64,000 nt of DNA from Trematomus loennbergii (lineage: Eukaryota; Chordata; Actinopteri; Perciformes; Nototheniidae): positions 310,001 to 374,000 of the forward strand of contig JAAOOA010000176.1 of NCBI GenBank assembly GCA_012861695.1. The letters run 5' to 3'. The notes beneath the pieces are model-generated. The model had not been told where the DNA came from and searched no databases. It saw nothing but the letters and a program-made list of their open reading frames with translations. The position numbers were made by a program, and so were the translations under genes. This document shows, one piece after another, positions 34,117 to 53,093 of the stretch (positions within the stretch are counted from its first letter, which is position 1; every line of letters begins with the position of its first letter).

Positions 34117-34701
34117 CACATGTGTCAAACTCAAGGCCCGGGGGCCAAATCAGGCCCTTGGTGGATTTAATTTCGGTCCGCAGGATAATTTCTAATTACT
34201 ATTAGATCTGGCCCGCCGGTATATTGCACGCACACCTTCACTCCATCCTGAGGGTTTCCTCAGCTCAGAGCCTGACCCCAAACATTGATGAACTTGCACC
34301 CGAGATGAGATGCCAAGTATCTGAGCTAGCATCACAGAGCAGCACACTGAGTTTACATGGATGTTTCCTTCTGCACTTTGTTTATTGAGACAACAGGGCA
34401 TGTTTGGTTTTTTCTTTGAGGGAAATAGTTTTTTTGAAGCTGTTGTTGGCCTGGGAAAATGTGATCATAAGAAATGACTCTGGAAAAGCTGCAGATAGAG
34501 CCATAAGAAATGAATGCAACTGATTATTTAATGTTTAATGTTGTTTTATAGGCGATCATTTAAGCTTTGTTAGTCCCAGGTTTAATATGTGCAATAAGTT
34601 CATTTCAATAAGTTCTCCAATAAACATTGAACCAGTCCGGCCCTCCACTAGTACCCATTTTTTTATTTTGGCCCACTGTGTATTTGAGTTTGACACCCCT
34701 G
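34117..34701. mobile_element. hAT non-autonomous element
   Basis: Ends are inverted copies of a TGTCAAACTCAA motif: cacatgtgtcaaactcaagg at the left and ttgagtttgacacccctg at the right. An exact 8-base duplication ATCTAAAG flanks it (34109-34116, 34702-34709), the hAT hallmark. The 585-base body has no transposase. The second linker has it without its left end (51860-52318). Confidence 0.9.
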
Positions 34702-34709
34702 ATCTAAAG

Positions 34710-35390
34710 TGTTTACATTCAAATCATCAATACACATTTATATTGTATAAACTGATCATAAATATGACATATAGATCTCAAATGCATGATAGCAGTCATA
34801 TAAGATGCACTGTAGTAAAACAACAACAATACATAACAGGTAAATACCTCAATCCTTCAAATGTGTACTTAAGTGCAGTACTTCCTCCACTGTAACTACA
34901 TCATGCGTCATGTTGGGTAGTATATGAAGACTGATGGTAAATAAACTCTTGTATATTTAAAGTGTATTTAATAAATTGTTTTAAGGTTTTTAATGCAGAA
35001 TGAAAGAGAAGCTTTACAGCAGGTAAGAATCTTGTTCTTGTTGACCTTCAGTGAGAAAGTTGATGGATAAGTGGATAGATCATGTGACTTCATTATGATG
35101 TCCTCTAAATCCACACAACTGTAGACCGTGAAGGAAGGAGAAAGCACAAGGCCCATTTGAATTGACTAATCATATTATTAGAATTATTTCAGTTTAAATT
35201 GTTGAAAAAGCTCGACTCTTTATTGTAATTTTAAAAAGGACATATTATTCTCATTTTCATACAGTATATCTGAATGTTGTGCTTTTACTGTGACATGTTT
35301 AAATGCTTTAATGTTCAATAAGTGCTATATTTGTCTCACTGCCATAGATTCTCCTTCCAGTGGAATGAAGATATAATGAAGTGAGTTTTT
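34710..35390. other. linker upstream of TRIM copy 2, no gene recognised
   Basis: Conserved with 52319-53003. It should contain the promoter of the TRIM gene, but no element is clear. Confidence 0.4.
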
Positions 35391-35480
35391 TTGTGTCTCT
35401 GAGCTGCAACCACAGCTTCTGTTCGAGCTGCCTGCAGACATTCTGGGAACAAAGTAAGAACACAAACTGTCCACTTCAAA
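35391..35480 (+). pseudogene. orphan RING fragment, unit 2
   Basis: Starts abruptly in the RING ([18 protein letters not shown]) and stops after KNTNCP, matching the unit 1 fragment at 984 but shorter on the left. Its sequence is near-identical to the RING of the full gene 500 bases downstream. Confidence 0.7.
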
Positions 35481-35860
35481 CTTTTATACATGAGCATTTT
35501 CCTTTTTATCCTACGTTGTTTTGTTTTTAAACGTGTTAAATTGTATGTGTTTTTCTTCAACAGATACCTGGACAAAGACACTGTCCTGAACTGAATACCA
35601 AAGGACATTTCCCTCTGAAAGACATCCTGACTCCATCTGCTGGTGAATAAATGACATAGCAGCATTTCCTGATGTTGATAATTCACCCTGTGACGGAGGT
35701 GAGAGAAAACGAAAGTGGATTTTGACATTGTTGAACAGCGCTGAGACGCCATTACAGGGTGTGAGATATCTGCTCGGAGACACACGTTTGGAGTATATTT
35801 GGGGAGAAGTGGAGAGACTGTAAGTTGGTGAGTCCTGCTCTAGAAATACTTTAATACAAA

Positions 35861-37281
35861 ATGGCTGAGAAAATCGCTCTTTTTGAAAGTTTCCTGAGCT
35901 GCCATGTGTGTTCAGAGACTTTCAGAGATCCCGTGTCTCTGGACTGTAACCACAGCTTCTGTTCGAGCTGCCTGCAGACATTCTGGGAACAAAGTAAGAA
36001 CAAGAACTGTCCCATTTGTAAAAGAAAGTCCTCCAAAGATTTGGGGAACTTTGCACTGAAGGAACTGTCTGACTCCTTTGCTGAGAGACAGAAAGCTGGA
36101 TCATCTGAGACAGAAAAAGGAGAGAAGAAGGTGGAGGTGGTGTGTAGTAAACATCCAGAAGAGCCTAGATTGTTCTGTATGGATGAAGAGAGAGTTGTGT
36201 GTCCCGTCTGTGAGTTTTCTCTCCACCAGAGTCACAAGGTGGTTCCTGTAGAACAAGCAGTCAGTGAGCTGAAGGACCTGCTGAAATCTGACTTAGAGTC
36301 TCTGCAGGACAAGAGGGACAAATACAAAGGAGTGGAGACAACATACAATGAAGTGATTCAAGTGTCCGAGAAGCAGCTGCTGTCCACAGAGAGGCAGATC
36401 AGAGCAGAGTTCATCAAGCTCCATCAGTTCCTGAAAGAGGAAGAGGAGTCCAGACTGGCAGCTCTGAGGGAGGAAGAGGAGCAGAAAGGGAAGACTATCA
36501 GCAGAGAGATGAAGAGCATTCAGGAGCACATCTCCTCTCTGTCACACAGTATCTCTGCTGTTGAAGAAGAGCTGCAGAAACACAACGTGCCCTTCCTCAG
36601 CAGTTATAAAGCCACTCAGAGCAGAGCCAGAGTCCAGAGCTCACTGTCAGACCCACAGCTGCTCTCAGGAGCGCTGACAGATGTGGCCAAACACCTGGGC
36701 AACCTGTCCTTCAGAGTCTGGGAGAAGATGAAGGACCAGGTCCACTTCAGTCCTGTCCTTCTGGACCCAAACACTGCACACAGCGGTCTCTATCTGTCTG
36801 ATGATCTGACCAGTGTGAGAAATGGAGACACAGATCAGGAGCTTCCTGATAATCCAGAGAGATTCACTAAGTATGCTAATGTTCTGGGCTCTGAGGGCTT
36901 CAGCTCAGGGAAACACAGCTGGGAGGTGGAGGTGGGAGATCATCCTGACTGGTTTATAGGTTTGACTAAAGAGTCAGTTGACAGGAAGGGAAAGATATTT
37001 GTCCACCAAAATATGGAATCTGGTGTTTAGTGTATGACGATGGAGAATACACTAATGGTGCTGGTGAGACTGTCAGAGTGGAGAAGAATCTCCAGAGGAT
37101 CAGAGTCCAGCTGGACTATGACAGGGGGGAGGTGTCCTTCTACGACCCTGAACACATGACTCCCATCTGCACTCACAGAGACACTTTCACTGAGAAACTC
37201 TTCCCATGGTTCAGTATTGGAGAAGCTGGTGATGCTAAAACTGCTGATATCAAAATCTGTCAGAGTGAGATTCCTCTGTGA
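35861..37281 (+). CDS. TRIM35/NF7-like RING E3 ubiquitin ligase, copy 2 (best copy, one frameshift)
   Basis: Best preserved TRIM: open from the ATG for 389 codons. RING with all C3HC4 ligands (C14, C17, C29, H31, C34, C37, C50, C53), B-box 2 (C95, H98, C106, C114, C117, H122, H125), a coiled coil of about 130-255, then PRY-SPRY from about 290 (LDPNTAHSGLYLSDD, GKHSWEVEVGD). One base is lost near 36999 (gtccacc where sister copies have gtctcacc or gcctcacc), giving an early stop at 37028-37030; the SPRY end continues in another frame to the stop at 37279-37281. Without the break it would be about 472 residues, normal for the family. It should be a cytosolic ubiquitin ligase whose SPRY domain chooses the target. 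The leader block 35564-35860 is probably its 5' UTR. Confidence 0.85.
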
Positions 37282-38589
37282 TGCTCAGGAGTGTTGGTTC
37301 AGACTTTATTCTGACTTCACTGTCCGTCTACATCTCTTTGGAACAATCAAGAAAAGAATCAACAGATGATGAGATATTCATCTTTGCATGACATTTTTAC
37401 ACATTATAATCAAAGAGTCAGTCAAAAACAAAAACAAACAAAACAACTTGATTGTTTATTGCTATAGTTTATTTTGCATCATACTTTATTACAGTGTGTT
37501 TATAGTTTTCATTTAACTCACTGACACTTTATTAAAATCGGAAAATCATTTTAAAATATATTGATTTTGAATCCAAACATCTTTAAAAGAATGATTTATT
37601 TTCTGTTTTTCTTTGTAATGGATGAAATGAGAAAGTTTGATTAAGTTTTGTGTGAATTCTTGAAGAAATGTAAGAAGTTTGTATTTCGTGCTGAAACGTC
37701 ATGAAATCAACAAACTAACAAATCAAAGCTGTCAGTTCTCCTTTTATCAACATCTAGTTTCTAGTCAAACATCATGTTATAGCAGGATAAGTTATCAGTT
37801 TAACTTTTTTATTTTTGGGTCTTTTGATGAATTATTTTGAGATATGTTGTTTTTCTGCAGGGAGCAAGTCATTTAATACATTTAGTTTAATTAATTATTT
37901 CATTCTTACAATGTTCTTTCGTTAGCCTATGTGACATTTTCAGTCCTATATAGATGGACAATAATATTTATGGTAATTGAAAATATCAATTCCTAATTAA
38001 CCTAGAGGGAATAACAGCTGTATAATTAAGTGTAGTATTTTTGATGCTGCTTCAGATATCTTGTGATTAAATAAGCAGCAGTTTAATTCAGAAATGTGTC
38101 TATGAGGTTGATTTCTGTTTCTTCACGTACATCTGTCAAATAGTCATGTGATAAATTACAGAGAATACAAATGTTGAAAGAATATTGTACAAAAATATAA
38201 ATAAATAATCTGAACATCTTAATGATCTAATCTCTTCTTTAATGCATTGCATCCCTTCAAACATCTGTTTTAACCTTTACATTCATAGATGCCAAACTCC
38301 TGAAATCTCTGTCTCCTTGTGTGAAGTCATGTGACGGATGAACCTGCTGTAAACAAAGAAGCTCCCACCCTGATGAAGGAGACTCAGCAGAAAACATGTG
38401 AGGGGTAAAGCATGGCATACTGGAGCTGTGCCACGTGTTTGATTTGATGGAGTTGTTTTGATTCTCTCTTAGAAACTGTCAGGAGTCACATTCACATTCT
38501 CCAACTCCACTGCAGCATTATAACAAATACAAAGTAGCTTCAACATTAAAAACAGTAATGCATTACAATAATTCCTGCAAAGTACATAT
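37282..38589. other. TRIM copy 2 3' flank
   Basis: Same as 4296-5550, with an extra stretch of about 70 bases near 38122-38200 that the other two units lack. No gene seen. Confidence 0.45.
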
Positions 38590-38593
38590 TTAA

Positions 38594-39228
38594 CCCTTGT
38601 GTTGTGTTCGAAAGCTGTTACCGTTCATGGTGTTCGCTGGTCCATTTTGACCCATGATTTATCTCAGTCCAAAACACACACAAAAAATGACTATCATCCA
38701 ATATTGTTTTAACTACATCATAACTAACTTATAATGCATTCATAACCGTACAATCCTGTTGTAATTTAATATTATGGCCCAAAACACATTACACCACATA
38801 TTGCACACGTGCATGTGTGTGTTCAGGTTCAAGTGTTAGTGTACATATTCTTTGAGAAAGGTGGAGTTCCCGTGGGGGGAGGGGGGCAGAGGGAGGGGAG
38901 ACCAGGTGCATGTAGCGAACAATTATTGTTACAGTTTATGAAGGGGGGGGGGGTCTAAAGTCAAAGATGAATCTTGATTGGGCCAAATTTGACCCTGAGT
39001 GACCCAAAACAATTCTGCCGGGTCTCCCCAGACCCCAACACCAAATTATACACTTTTTATTTAGAGACCTTCAGACTTGGCAAAAATGGTCAAAATGAGT
39101 TTTGTAGTGTTTATATATCTGTAGTGGAGGATATCATGAAGCCTTGTTCAGATACAAAAACTAGAGCGTAGTTATTATATCATTCTAACTTGAAACGGGT
39201 CACGGGAGACCCCAACCCAACATAAGGG
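38594..39228. mobile_element. piggyBac-like element, unit 2
   Basis: CCCT...AGGG ends flanked by TTAA (38590-38593, 39229-39232); orthologous in position to 5555-6184. Confidence 0.7.
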
Positions 39229-40109
39229 TTAATCACTTTGATCATTTGTCTTCATGCACTTCAAACCCAAATGATCCAGTTGTTGATCAGCTGTGTTATT
39301 TAAGGTGTAATAAAACAGCCTCATTGAAGAGGACATACTGAGGGGTTATACACACAGAGCATGACTGTCTGAATGATTTGCTCTGTAGGAGAGTCTTCAC
39401 TCAAGATGTACTACTTTCACTATAACATGTATTCATTGTGTAACCTACAGTCTTCAAGGAGAACATATACAAATGTGCAAAATGTGCTCCACATCATAAT
39501 ATGTGATTGCATGGTCACGTTTCACTTCCCGTAAACACCACAAGATGAAGACAAAGTCAAGATGTGTTTAACAGCTGGATCATTTTGAACACTGAACATG
39601 TCATTTCTTTCACTTATTCACATGATATTATTGTTTCATGCACAGGTTGATCAATAGCCATTTTTATTGTAATACATATCCTTCACAGAAACACCATCCT
39701 GTTTGACAGACATACTGTATGTCCAGGGAATGTAAGAGATGAATCTCTGCTGTGGCTCTCGTTGTGGCTTCATCAGGCACAAAGTGGTCCAATCATCTCA
39801 AACACATTCTTCAGATTGCATTATATCTTAGACATGAGTCTTTCAGCTCTTCACAGTCCAACTGTTGTTTTGAGCTGCTATCATGAACCTGGTTGAACAA
39901 CTTAACAGAAAACTTTAAAAATACTTTTTACGACTATCTTTTCATTTTCTGTTATCTCATTCCTTCCTTTGTTAACCGGAGTTAGAGAACAACTCAGCTG
40001 CTACAAACCTACTTACAGGGCAACATAAGTATCTGTATGAGTGCAGTTTGTCTTTCCTCATGCCACACTTTACACCACAAACATTTACTGTTCAAATACA
40101 AATCAGTGT

Positions 40110-41032
40110 CAGCTCCTGCACGTTCTCTTGAAGCCCCGCCTCCAGGAAGTAGTCTCTGTTTAATGAGCCAATTAGGCTTTCCCCTCTCATCCTGAACAGG
40201 TCACCCTCCTGGTCAAACGTCAGAGGAAGGCTGAAGATGGGAACTCCCTGGTAGATGGCCTCTTGAAGTGTGTTGGTGACCTTCTGATGTGACCACTCAA
40301 GCTCTGCTATCTCCTCAGTGTCAAATAATTGTTGATCTAATTCCTTTATTCATCTCTATAAACATACAAATATAATACATTAGAGTCTATACATGTTCTG
40401 ATCTTAATCTCTTCATGTTAGGACACATTTAAGTACGCCTATATTTACATATCTCTCCCTGTGTCACATTTTTCTCTCCAAAACATAGTCACGTGACGTA
40501 GACGTGAAGAAGTGTGGGCCCACAGCTGAGAGGAGGTAAGACTGGCCCAGTGTCCTCTGCCATGACGGGGAGATAGAAAGTCTTCAGGTTCAAATCAGAG
40601 ACAGTGATCATACGGCTGTCTTGCCTCTTCAGATAAAGAAGTGTATTGCTTGCCCTGTCTACATTTGGAAAGAGAGAAGCAGTGTTTCAGCATTGATGAT
40701 GGAATATAACGTAAATGTTTATCCCCTCTTCTCCTTGTGAAAGATCCAACAATCTTTCAGGGTCAGACATCACGTCGGTTACCTGCAAGTTTCTTTGATT
40801 CTTATTACAATGCTCATTAAGATATTCCTTTACATTGAGGAGAAGACACCACTATGGTCCCCAAGCTCTCAGTAATAATACATCTATTCTCCATAAAGTC
40901 CTCAAGACGTTGAAGGGTCAAACTGAAACTTGGAGACAATGTTGGGCATTGAGGGACGAGGGACCTCAAAGAGAGGTCAGTTCTCATCAACCAAATATCT
41001 GCTGCCTGAAGGAACTCTTCACAGTGGACGCT
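40110..41032 (-). pseudogene. UGT5-like remnant, unit 2
   Basis: Same pieces as in unit 1: the EAIYQGVP donor-site block near 40325-40110 and the WL.RTD...PRP.MPN block near 41032-40900. This copy has a lost base in the second block (gacgagggacctc against gacgaggggacctc), so it has decayed further. Confidence 0.55.
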
Positions 41033-41105
41033 AGGACCAAAGTGACGGGGGACTAATGGTGTAGTGAGGCTCTCTTATATTCATCTCATTCATAAGTCAT
41101 ATCCA

Positions 41106-41247
41106 GAGGTGGGAGAAGAAGTATTCAAATCTAATACTTAAGTAAAAGTAGAAGTACCAGAGTGTAGGAATACTATGTTACAGTAAAAGTCCTGCATTAC
41201 AAATGTTACTCAAGTAAAAGTAGAAAAGTATTAGCATCAAAATATAG
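41106..41247. repeat. dispersed AGTAAAAGTA-type repeat, unit 2
   Basis: Same truncated form and same junction as 8073-8212. Confidence 0.5.
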
Positions 41248-41251
41248 TTAA

Positions 41252-42379
41252 CCTGTTAAGCCCGAGAGACCCCGGTACCGGGGCACTCCCGCAACATCTT
41301 GCAGGAAACAGTGTCTGAGGGCATGTTCATTTAACAAACTATGAATGTTTTATATCCATGTAACGTTTCAAAAATAAAACCCACAATGCTAACGCTGAGC
41401 CTCTGAATTAGCAACGAGCGAAAAATGCTAACAGATTACTGCACCGAAATGATTACTGATAATCCATGAGCAATAAACCTGCTTTTCCATTTCTAGATGT
41501 CAGAGCTAGAGTGTAGCTTCTCTGTGCGCAGCTCCACTTGCTTGGAATAATCTTGGAATTGAAATTGAGCAATCTCATTCCTCTGCATGTTTTTAAAGCT
41601 AGGCTAAATGAAATGCTCGTTGATACTTGTAAATGTCTATAACTATGTAAATGTATCCTGTAAATATAATGTATGATGTCCTTTATTGTTTTATGTTTCA
41701 TGTGGAACCTATATGCTGCAGGTCTCCCTTGAAAAAGAGATCTATGATCTCAATGGGACCAATCTGGTTAAATAAAGGTTTGAAATGAAATGAAATGAGG
41801 TTCGCTCTGATGCAAAACTGCATGCACGAAGCCCCCACCTTTTTGTTGTACCATGTTAGTGAGTGGGAGATTCCCCTTCGATTCTATTGGCTCTAACGGT
41901 CAGAAAGAGATGTCAATCACCAAAATCGACCAATGGGTTCCAGAGAAACGGTAAAACCCCCATTTCCACCCAAATCACCTCAGAGGTGGAGTCTTTTTTG
42001 CTAAACCTCTCTAAAAAGGTCAAATGTCACTTGTTTTGCATCAATCTTGATACAGGGTACTTATTATATGTTGTACTTTGGATTCCTAAAGCTTTTAGTC
42101 TACCTTACCATCATCCAAGGTAGTTTTCACTATAAGTAAAAATGAATTTTTGGACGGACACTATAATTTACAGTTTTTTACTATGTAAAATCTGAATTTT
42201 CTTTAAAATAAAAAACATCTATATTGATTCTGACTTTTCTACATCCAACTCACAGGTTTATCATTACTTTGAGAAAAAAGATTATCAATTTCCCTTTTAG
42301 AAGGGAAGATATGGTCATTTGTTCTGGGAATGTCATTTTCGAGCCTGAGACCTGAAAAACAGGCTCAGGGCTAAACAGG
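41252..42379. mobile_element. TTAA element A, unit 2
   Basis: TTAA at 41248-41251 and 42380-42383; ends as in 8217-9347. Confidence 0.6.
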
Positions 42380-42383
42380 TTAA

Positions 42384-43738
42384 AGGTGGGTTAGGTAATT
42401 TTGGAGAAACCAGAGGCCTGTACGACGAAGCCGGTTCAACATAACCTGGATATGTTTGAGTTAGCCGGTTGGCCTAATTCAAACACACACGCTCTCGCTA
42501 AACTGTACTACGACGCTGGTTATCAAGTGGATCACTCAAGCCAGCCGTGTCCTATATAGTTAGGTGCGCACTCACATGAAAGGGGTGGTATTTGGAGCAT
42601 TCGACCATCACAAACATGGACAAGCGTACTGACAGCGCAGCGTCATACTTCCTGAATGAAAAGTGAACTTTAATATTAGACAAATATGAAGAAGTTAAAC
42701 TTTTAAACATCCATGACTTAAACACTTTATCCAGGATAAGCCACATAGCTGCACCTGCAAGGTGAATACAGCTGGTAAAAGAAAAAGTGTTTGAATGCAT
42801 TCATTAACAGGTTTATGAAATCACTGCCCCGTCCAAGACATGAGTGGATCTGACTTTAATTACATTTGACTCGAGTGTTTCGTCAACTTAATGTGTTGCT
42901 TAAAATAATACTTCTGCATACAGTATGTGACACTGTGAGTGTTGCACGGCTAGATACGGCTCAGCTGACTCAAATAAGGAAATATATGATACATTATGAT
43001 GTGATATGATATGAATGATAATGGGACACATCGACGTCTGCACTCACAGTGCCGCGGACTGTACTTAATTACTTTGATCCGGTTACTTATGTTGTGGCAG
43101 ATATTTAAGTAAGCTTTCTTAACGCTAATGTTATAATAGTCAGATTGCTCTGAAGATGGGAGGGGATATTCTATTAATGTTCACGTTCACGCAGTCAGTT
43201 GATTTTTGCCGGCCGTCTTTCCTGCAACGGCAGTTTTTCTGTATTTCCTCTACCCTGTAATATGACTTGATAGCTTTAAACTCCGCACACGGAGCTCTGA
43301 TTGGTCAGCAGGCGGTGCTTTCACTGAGTTGATCTCTTAGCCTGCAACCTAACCTCCTCCGAGGAGGTTAGCCGCTCAGCATAAGTTAAGCAAGACAGGG
43401 GGGTGAACACTTTTCAAATAAAACAGGAAACCAAAGACAAGACAAAACACAACGCAGACATATCGTGACACGAACGCGCACATGACCAATGAGGGCACGA
43501 GATAAGTCTGTGCACAGATGGAAGGCTGACAGGCAGGTAGGCCATCCAGTTATTTTAGCCGGGCCGGCTAAAATGATTGGTCGTACTTTTTACAGTACTA
43601 CGCTTCCACAGATGACATTTTTTTATGGATTGTTTGTCAAAGCATTTAAGATATTCATTGCTATCGGGATGTTAGAGCATTCCATGGAATATAACAAGTG
43701 TATCTCGAGCCGGTTTCTCAAACTTACCTACCCCACCT
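42384..43738. mobile_element. TTAA element B, unit 2 (without the CACTG insertion)
   Basis: 1.36 kb between the shared TTAA at 42380-42383 and TTAA at 43739-43742. It shows the empty site of the CACTG element near 42526. A deletion near 43388 removed about 400 bases that unit 1 keeps, including most of the solo LTR, leaving about 43389-43475 of it. Confidence 0.55.
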
Positions 43739-43742
43739 TTAA

Positions 43743-44073
43743 AATTACAAAGTAATATCTTAAAGTCTTATAATAGTAATACACTTTTATATTACGAGTT
43801 ACATATTTAATTAATATAATAAAAAATTTACGTACTTCTGCATGTATTGAAAAGTGCAAAAATACTGTAAATATTATATAGTAATTTACTTTAAAAAAAA
43901 TGAAATAAACGTTATTTGTTGTTATTGTCAAAATACTTAAAATAATGTTTTGGGTGTTAATTTATAGTTAATATCTGTAATTTTACAGGATTTTGCAAGT
44001 TATTTAAAAAAACATGATAATTACTATAAAAATGTAGTTATTTCCTGTAAAATTAGGATCTTTTTTTTACAGT
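43743..44073. mobile_element. relic of the CACTG right arm, unit 2
   Basis: Same as 16187-16522. Confidence 0.6.
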
Positions 44074-44722
44074 GCAGGATAGTTACATAACAGTGTGCAT
44101 GCAGGCATGTGCACATTTTTTGTTGGCTTGGTCTGAGTCCAGGGGCTGTTTTTTCAGTCCAGTCCCTCCCTGATAGATCAACCCATACTAAAGTGTAGGA
44201 TCACACTAAGACTTTCTTACCATAATCTCCCAAACTACGCTAAGGTAAGGCCATACTCTCTAATACAGTAGGCCTATTTGGGTTTCATTGTATTGGTAAC
44301 ATAACACTAAATGTTGCCTTTAACCTAATATCAATGTGTATTATTTTTAGGTACTTGCATTTATTTTGACTATTTCAATTGTTATGCTACTTTAAAGTTC
44401 TCGAGAAGATTGACAAATAAACAGTTTTTTTAAATCATGCATTCAAAACTGCAATAAGTGCAATAAAAATATACATTAAGTACCAAAAGTAAAAAGTAAT
44501 ATTATGTAGACATTTGAGTTTATATTCAACTATAGAATTATTCTTGTAAAAATAAAAGACATGTTTCTAATGCTGCAGGTAAGAGTGGCTCTAATAAATG
44601 TCTTTTTTCTAATTATAATTTATTTATGATTACATGTTGTATTAACCTGGCATACATGTTTTATCATTTAATCCTGTACCAAAGGAAGTGGTCACAGTGT
44701 CAGGCTGGAGCTGGACAATATC

Positions 44723-50193
<5,471 letters not shown>

Positions 50194-50260
50194 ATAATAA
50201 TAATAATAATAATACATTTTATTTATCAAGCGCTTTATCAAGTGCTGAAAGACACAGAGG
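50194..50260. repeat. (TAA)n with dispersed-repeat tail
   Basis: Same as 26046-26110. Confidence 0.6.
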
Positions 50261-50702
50261 TAAGAAAAAAGATAATATAAAAAGTATATTTAAAATCGAG
50301 CAATAAAACCACAGTTGTCACAAGGACTTGTCATCAATCACACATTAAAAGCTAGTCTAAAAAGATGTGTGTTCGTTGCGGGGGAGGAGTGGAGATTTAA
50401 GTCCATACTGAGATTAAATGTTTCTATGTGTTTCTATCAAGTGCTGCATCTTTCGAACAGTCCATACAATAGATTGATGTTTTCAAATGTTTTTTCAATA
50501 ACTCAAGTTGAGCGATATAACAAATTATAATACCAGCCTTAATATTAAATTACATCCAACATAACTTCAAAAGTGATACTGTATATTCATAAAAATATAG
50601 CTCAGAAGATTTGAATGTTTTTTTGAAGGAACAGAAACCGGTTATTTTGATTGTTAATGTATTACACATATCAAACAAGATGCTGTTTTGTCATCAGAAT
50701 TT

Positions 50703-50908
50703 CTCCTCCCTCCTCACCTGTGTCTTGTTTGTGTGATTAGTCTTGTGTGCATTTAAGTTCTGTTTTTCTGTCTGTCATTGTTAGATCCTTGTTTGTCTTT
50801 GACTGTGTTCACGGGGAAGAGTTCTGTTTGTTACTATTTAGCCTTGAAATAAAGTTATTTTCTGTGAAATCTGCATTTGGGTCCTGCCTGCTTCGCTCAA
50901 CCCTGACG
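50703..50908 (+). mobile_element. older LTR fragment without the gypsy insertion
   Basis: Uninterrupted counterpart of 26541-26608 plus 31752-31897; aagttctgtttttctgtctg at 50756-50775 is the empty site of the gypsy element. Confidence 0.7.
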
Positions 50909-51696
50909 GCCGGGGTCAAGTTGTGTTCCCTGGATGAACTGAGCAGGCAGAGTCCCTGTAGCTTCACGGAGCAGCTAGCAGAGAGACAAGAAGCTAACAG
51001 CAGCAGTCACTTGACAGAGCTGTCACTCAATGTGACCAAGCCCTAATTTATGCAAAAACGTTTAAGACCTAATATAAATAAAAGGGATTCATAATCATGA
51101 AGGTGGAATCTAACTATATCCATAATAATATTTATTGCATCCAGGGGTAGACACATGTTTTTTTCTGCTGTAAAATTGGGCATTTTAACATGGGGGTCTA
51201 TGGAAATTGCTCCTTTCTGCAGTCATCGCCTATCGGCCAATATATGAACTGCAGTTTGTGGCACTTCCGTATTGGCGTCCCGGCTCTTCCCCAGAGTTTG
51301 CCACTTGGTTCAGAGTCCGGCGCACCTCCTGGGGGCTTGGTTGTACCCCTGTTTTTAGATATTTGGGTACGGAGGAAAAGAGAGAGGGTTTTATTTTCTG
51401 ACACTGCGTGAGTTCCCTGACACACCGGGGACACATGTTATATGTATAAAAGACATCAAAAAGTGCATTTTTCATGATAGGTCCCTTTAATATCTGTAAT
51501 TCTACAGGATTTTGCAAGTTATTTAAAAAAACATGATAATTACTATAAAATGTACAGTTGTTTCCTGTAAAATTAGGATCTTTTTTTACAAATAAATCAA
51601 ACTTTAATGCAGATGATAATAAATGATATTGTTAGGCAGCACATGAAATGAAGCATTGTGCAGAATATGACAGGGTAGCACTGCAACAGCAGCAAA

Positions 51697-51850
51697 CATT
51701 ACATTACATTTAGCTGACGCTTTTATCCAAAGCGACTTACAATTACGATTACAGGGATATTCTCCCTGGAGTAACTAAGGGCAAAGTGCCTTACTCAAAG
51801 GCACACTAGTGGTGGTGTTCCTGGCGGGATTGAACTCAACCTTCCGATCT
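51697..51850 (-). mobile_element. tRNA-derived SINE, head deleted
   Basis: Tail and body as at 32634, but the A box is gone because the sequence jumps into the hAT at about 51855. Confidence 0.6.
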
Positions 51851-51859
51851 TCATCCTGA

Positions 51860-52318
51860 GGATCTCCTCAGCTCAGAGCCTGAGCCCAAACATTGATGAA
51901 CTTGCACCCAAGATGAGATGCAAGTATCTGGCTTGAACTAGCATCACAGAGCAGCAAACTGAGTTTACATGGATGTTTCCTTCTGCACTTTTTCTCTCAC
52001 GACAACAGGGCATGTTTGGTTTTTTCTTTGAGGGAAATCGTTTTCTTGAAGCTGTTGTTGGCCTGTGGAAAAATGTGATCAGAAGAAATGACTCAAGAAA
52101 AAAAATTCAAGATAGAGCCATAAGAAATGAATGCAACTGATTATTTAATGTTTAATGTTGTTTTATAGGCAATAATGTAAGCTTTGTTAGTTCCAGGTTT
52201 AATATGTGCAATAAGTTAATTTCAATAAGTTTTGCAATAAACATTGAACCAGTCCGGCCCTCCACTAGTACCCATTTTTTTATTTTGGCCCACTGTGTAT
52301 TTGAGTTTGACACCCTGA
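51860..52318. mobile_element. hAT element, left end deleted
   Basis: Right end (ttgagtttgacaccctg) and the following atctaaag are kept; the left terminal repeat is missing. Confidence 0.7.
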
Positions 52319-53003
52319 TCTAAAGTGTTTACATGCAAATCATCAATACAAATGTATATGTTATACACTGATCATAAATATGACATATAGATCTCAAATG
52401 AATGATAGCAGTCATATAAGATACACTGTAGTAAAACAACAACAATACATAACAGGTAAATACCTCAATCCTTCAAATGTGTACTTAAGTGCAGTACTTC
52501 CTCCACTGTAACTACATCATGTGTCATGTTGGGTAGTATATGAAGACTGATGGTAAATAAACTCTTGTATATTTAAAGTGTATTTAATAAATTGTTTTAA
52601 GGTTTTAATGCAGATGAAAGAAAACCTTTACAGCAGGTAAGAATCTTGTTCTTGTTGACCTTCAGTGAGAAAGTTGATGGATAAGTGGATAGATCATGTG
52701 ACTTCATTATGATGTCCTCTGAATCCACACAACTGTAGACCGTGAAGGAAGGAGAAAGCACAAGGCCCATTTGAATTTACTTATCATATTATTAGAATTA
52801 TTTCAGTTTAAATTGTTGAAAAAGCTCGACTCTTTATTGTATTTTAAAAAGGACATATTATTCTCATTTTCATACAGTATATCTGAATGTTGTGCTTTTA
52901 CTGTGACATGTTTAAATGCTTTAATGTTCAATAAGTGCTATATTTGTCTCACTGCCATAGATTCTCCTTCCAGTGGAATGAAGATAACGAAGTGAGTTTT
53001 TTT

Positions 53004-53093
53004 TGTGTCTCTGAGCTGCAACCACAGCTTCTGTTCGAGCTGCCTGCAGACATTCTGGGAACAAAGTAAGAACACAAACTGTCCACTTCAAAC
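53004..53093 (+). pseudogene. orphan RING fragment, unit 3
   Basis: Same as 35391-35480. Confidence 0.7.
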
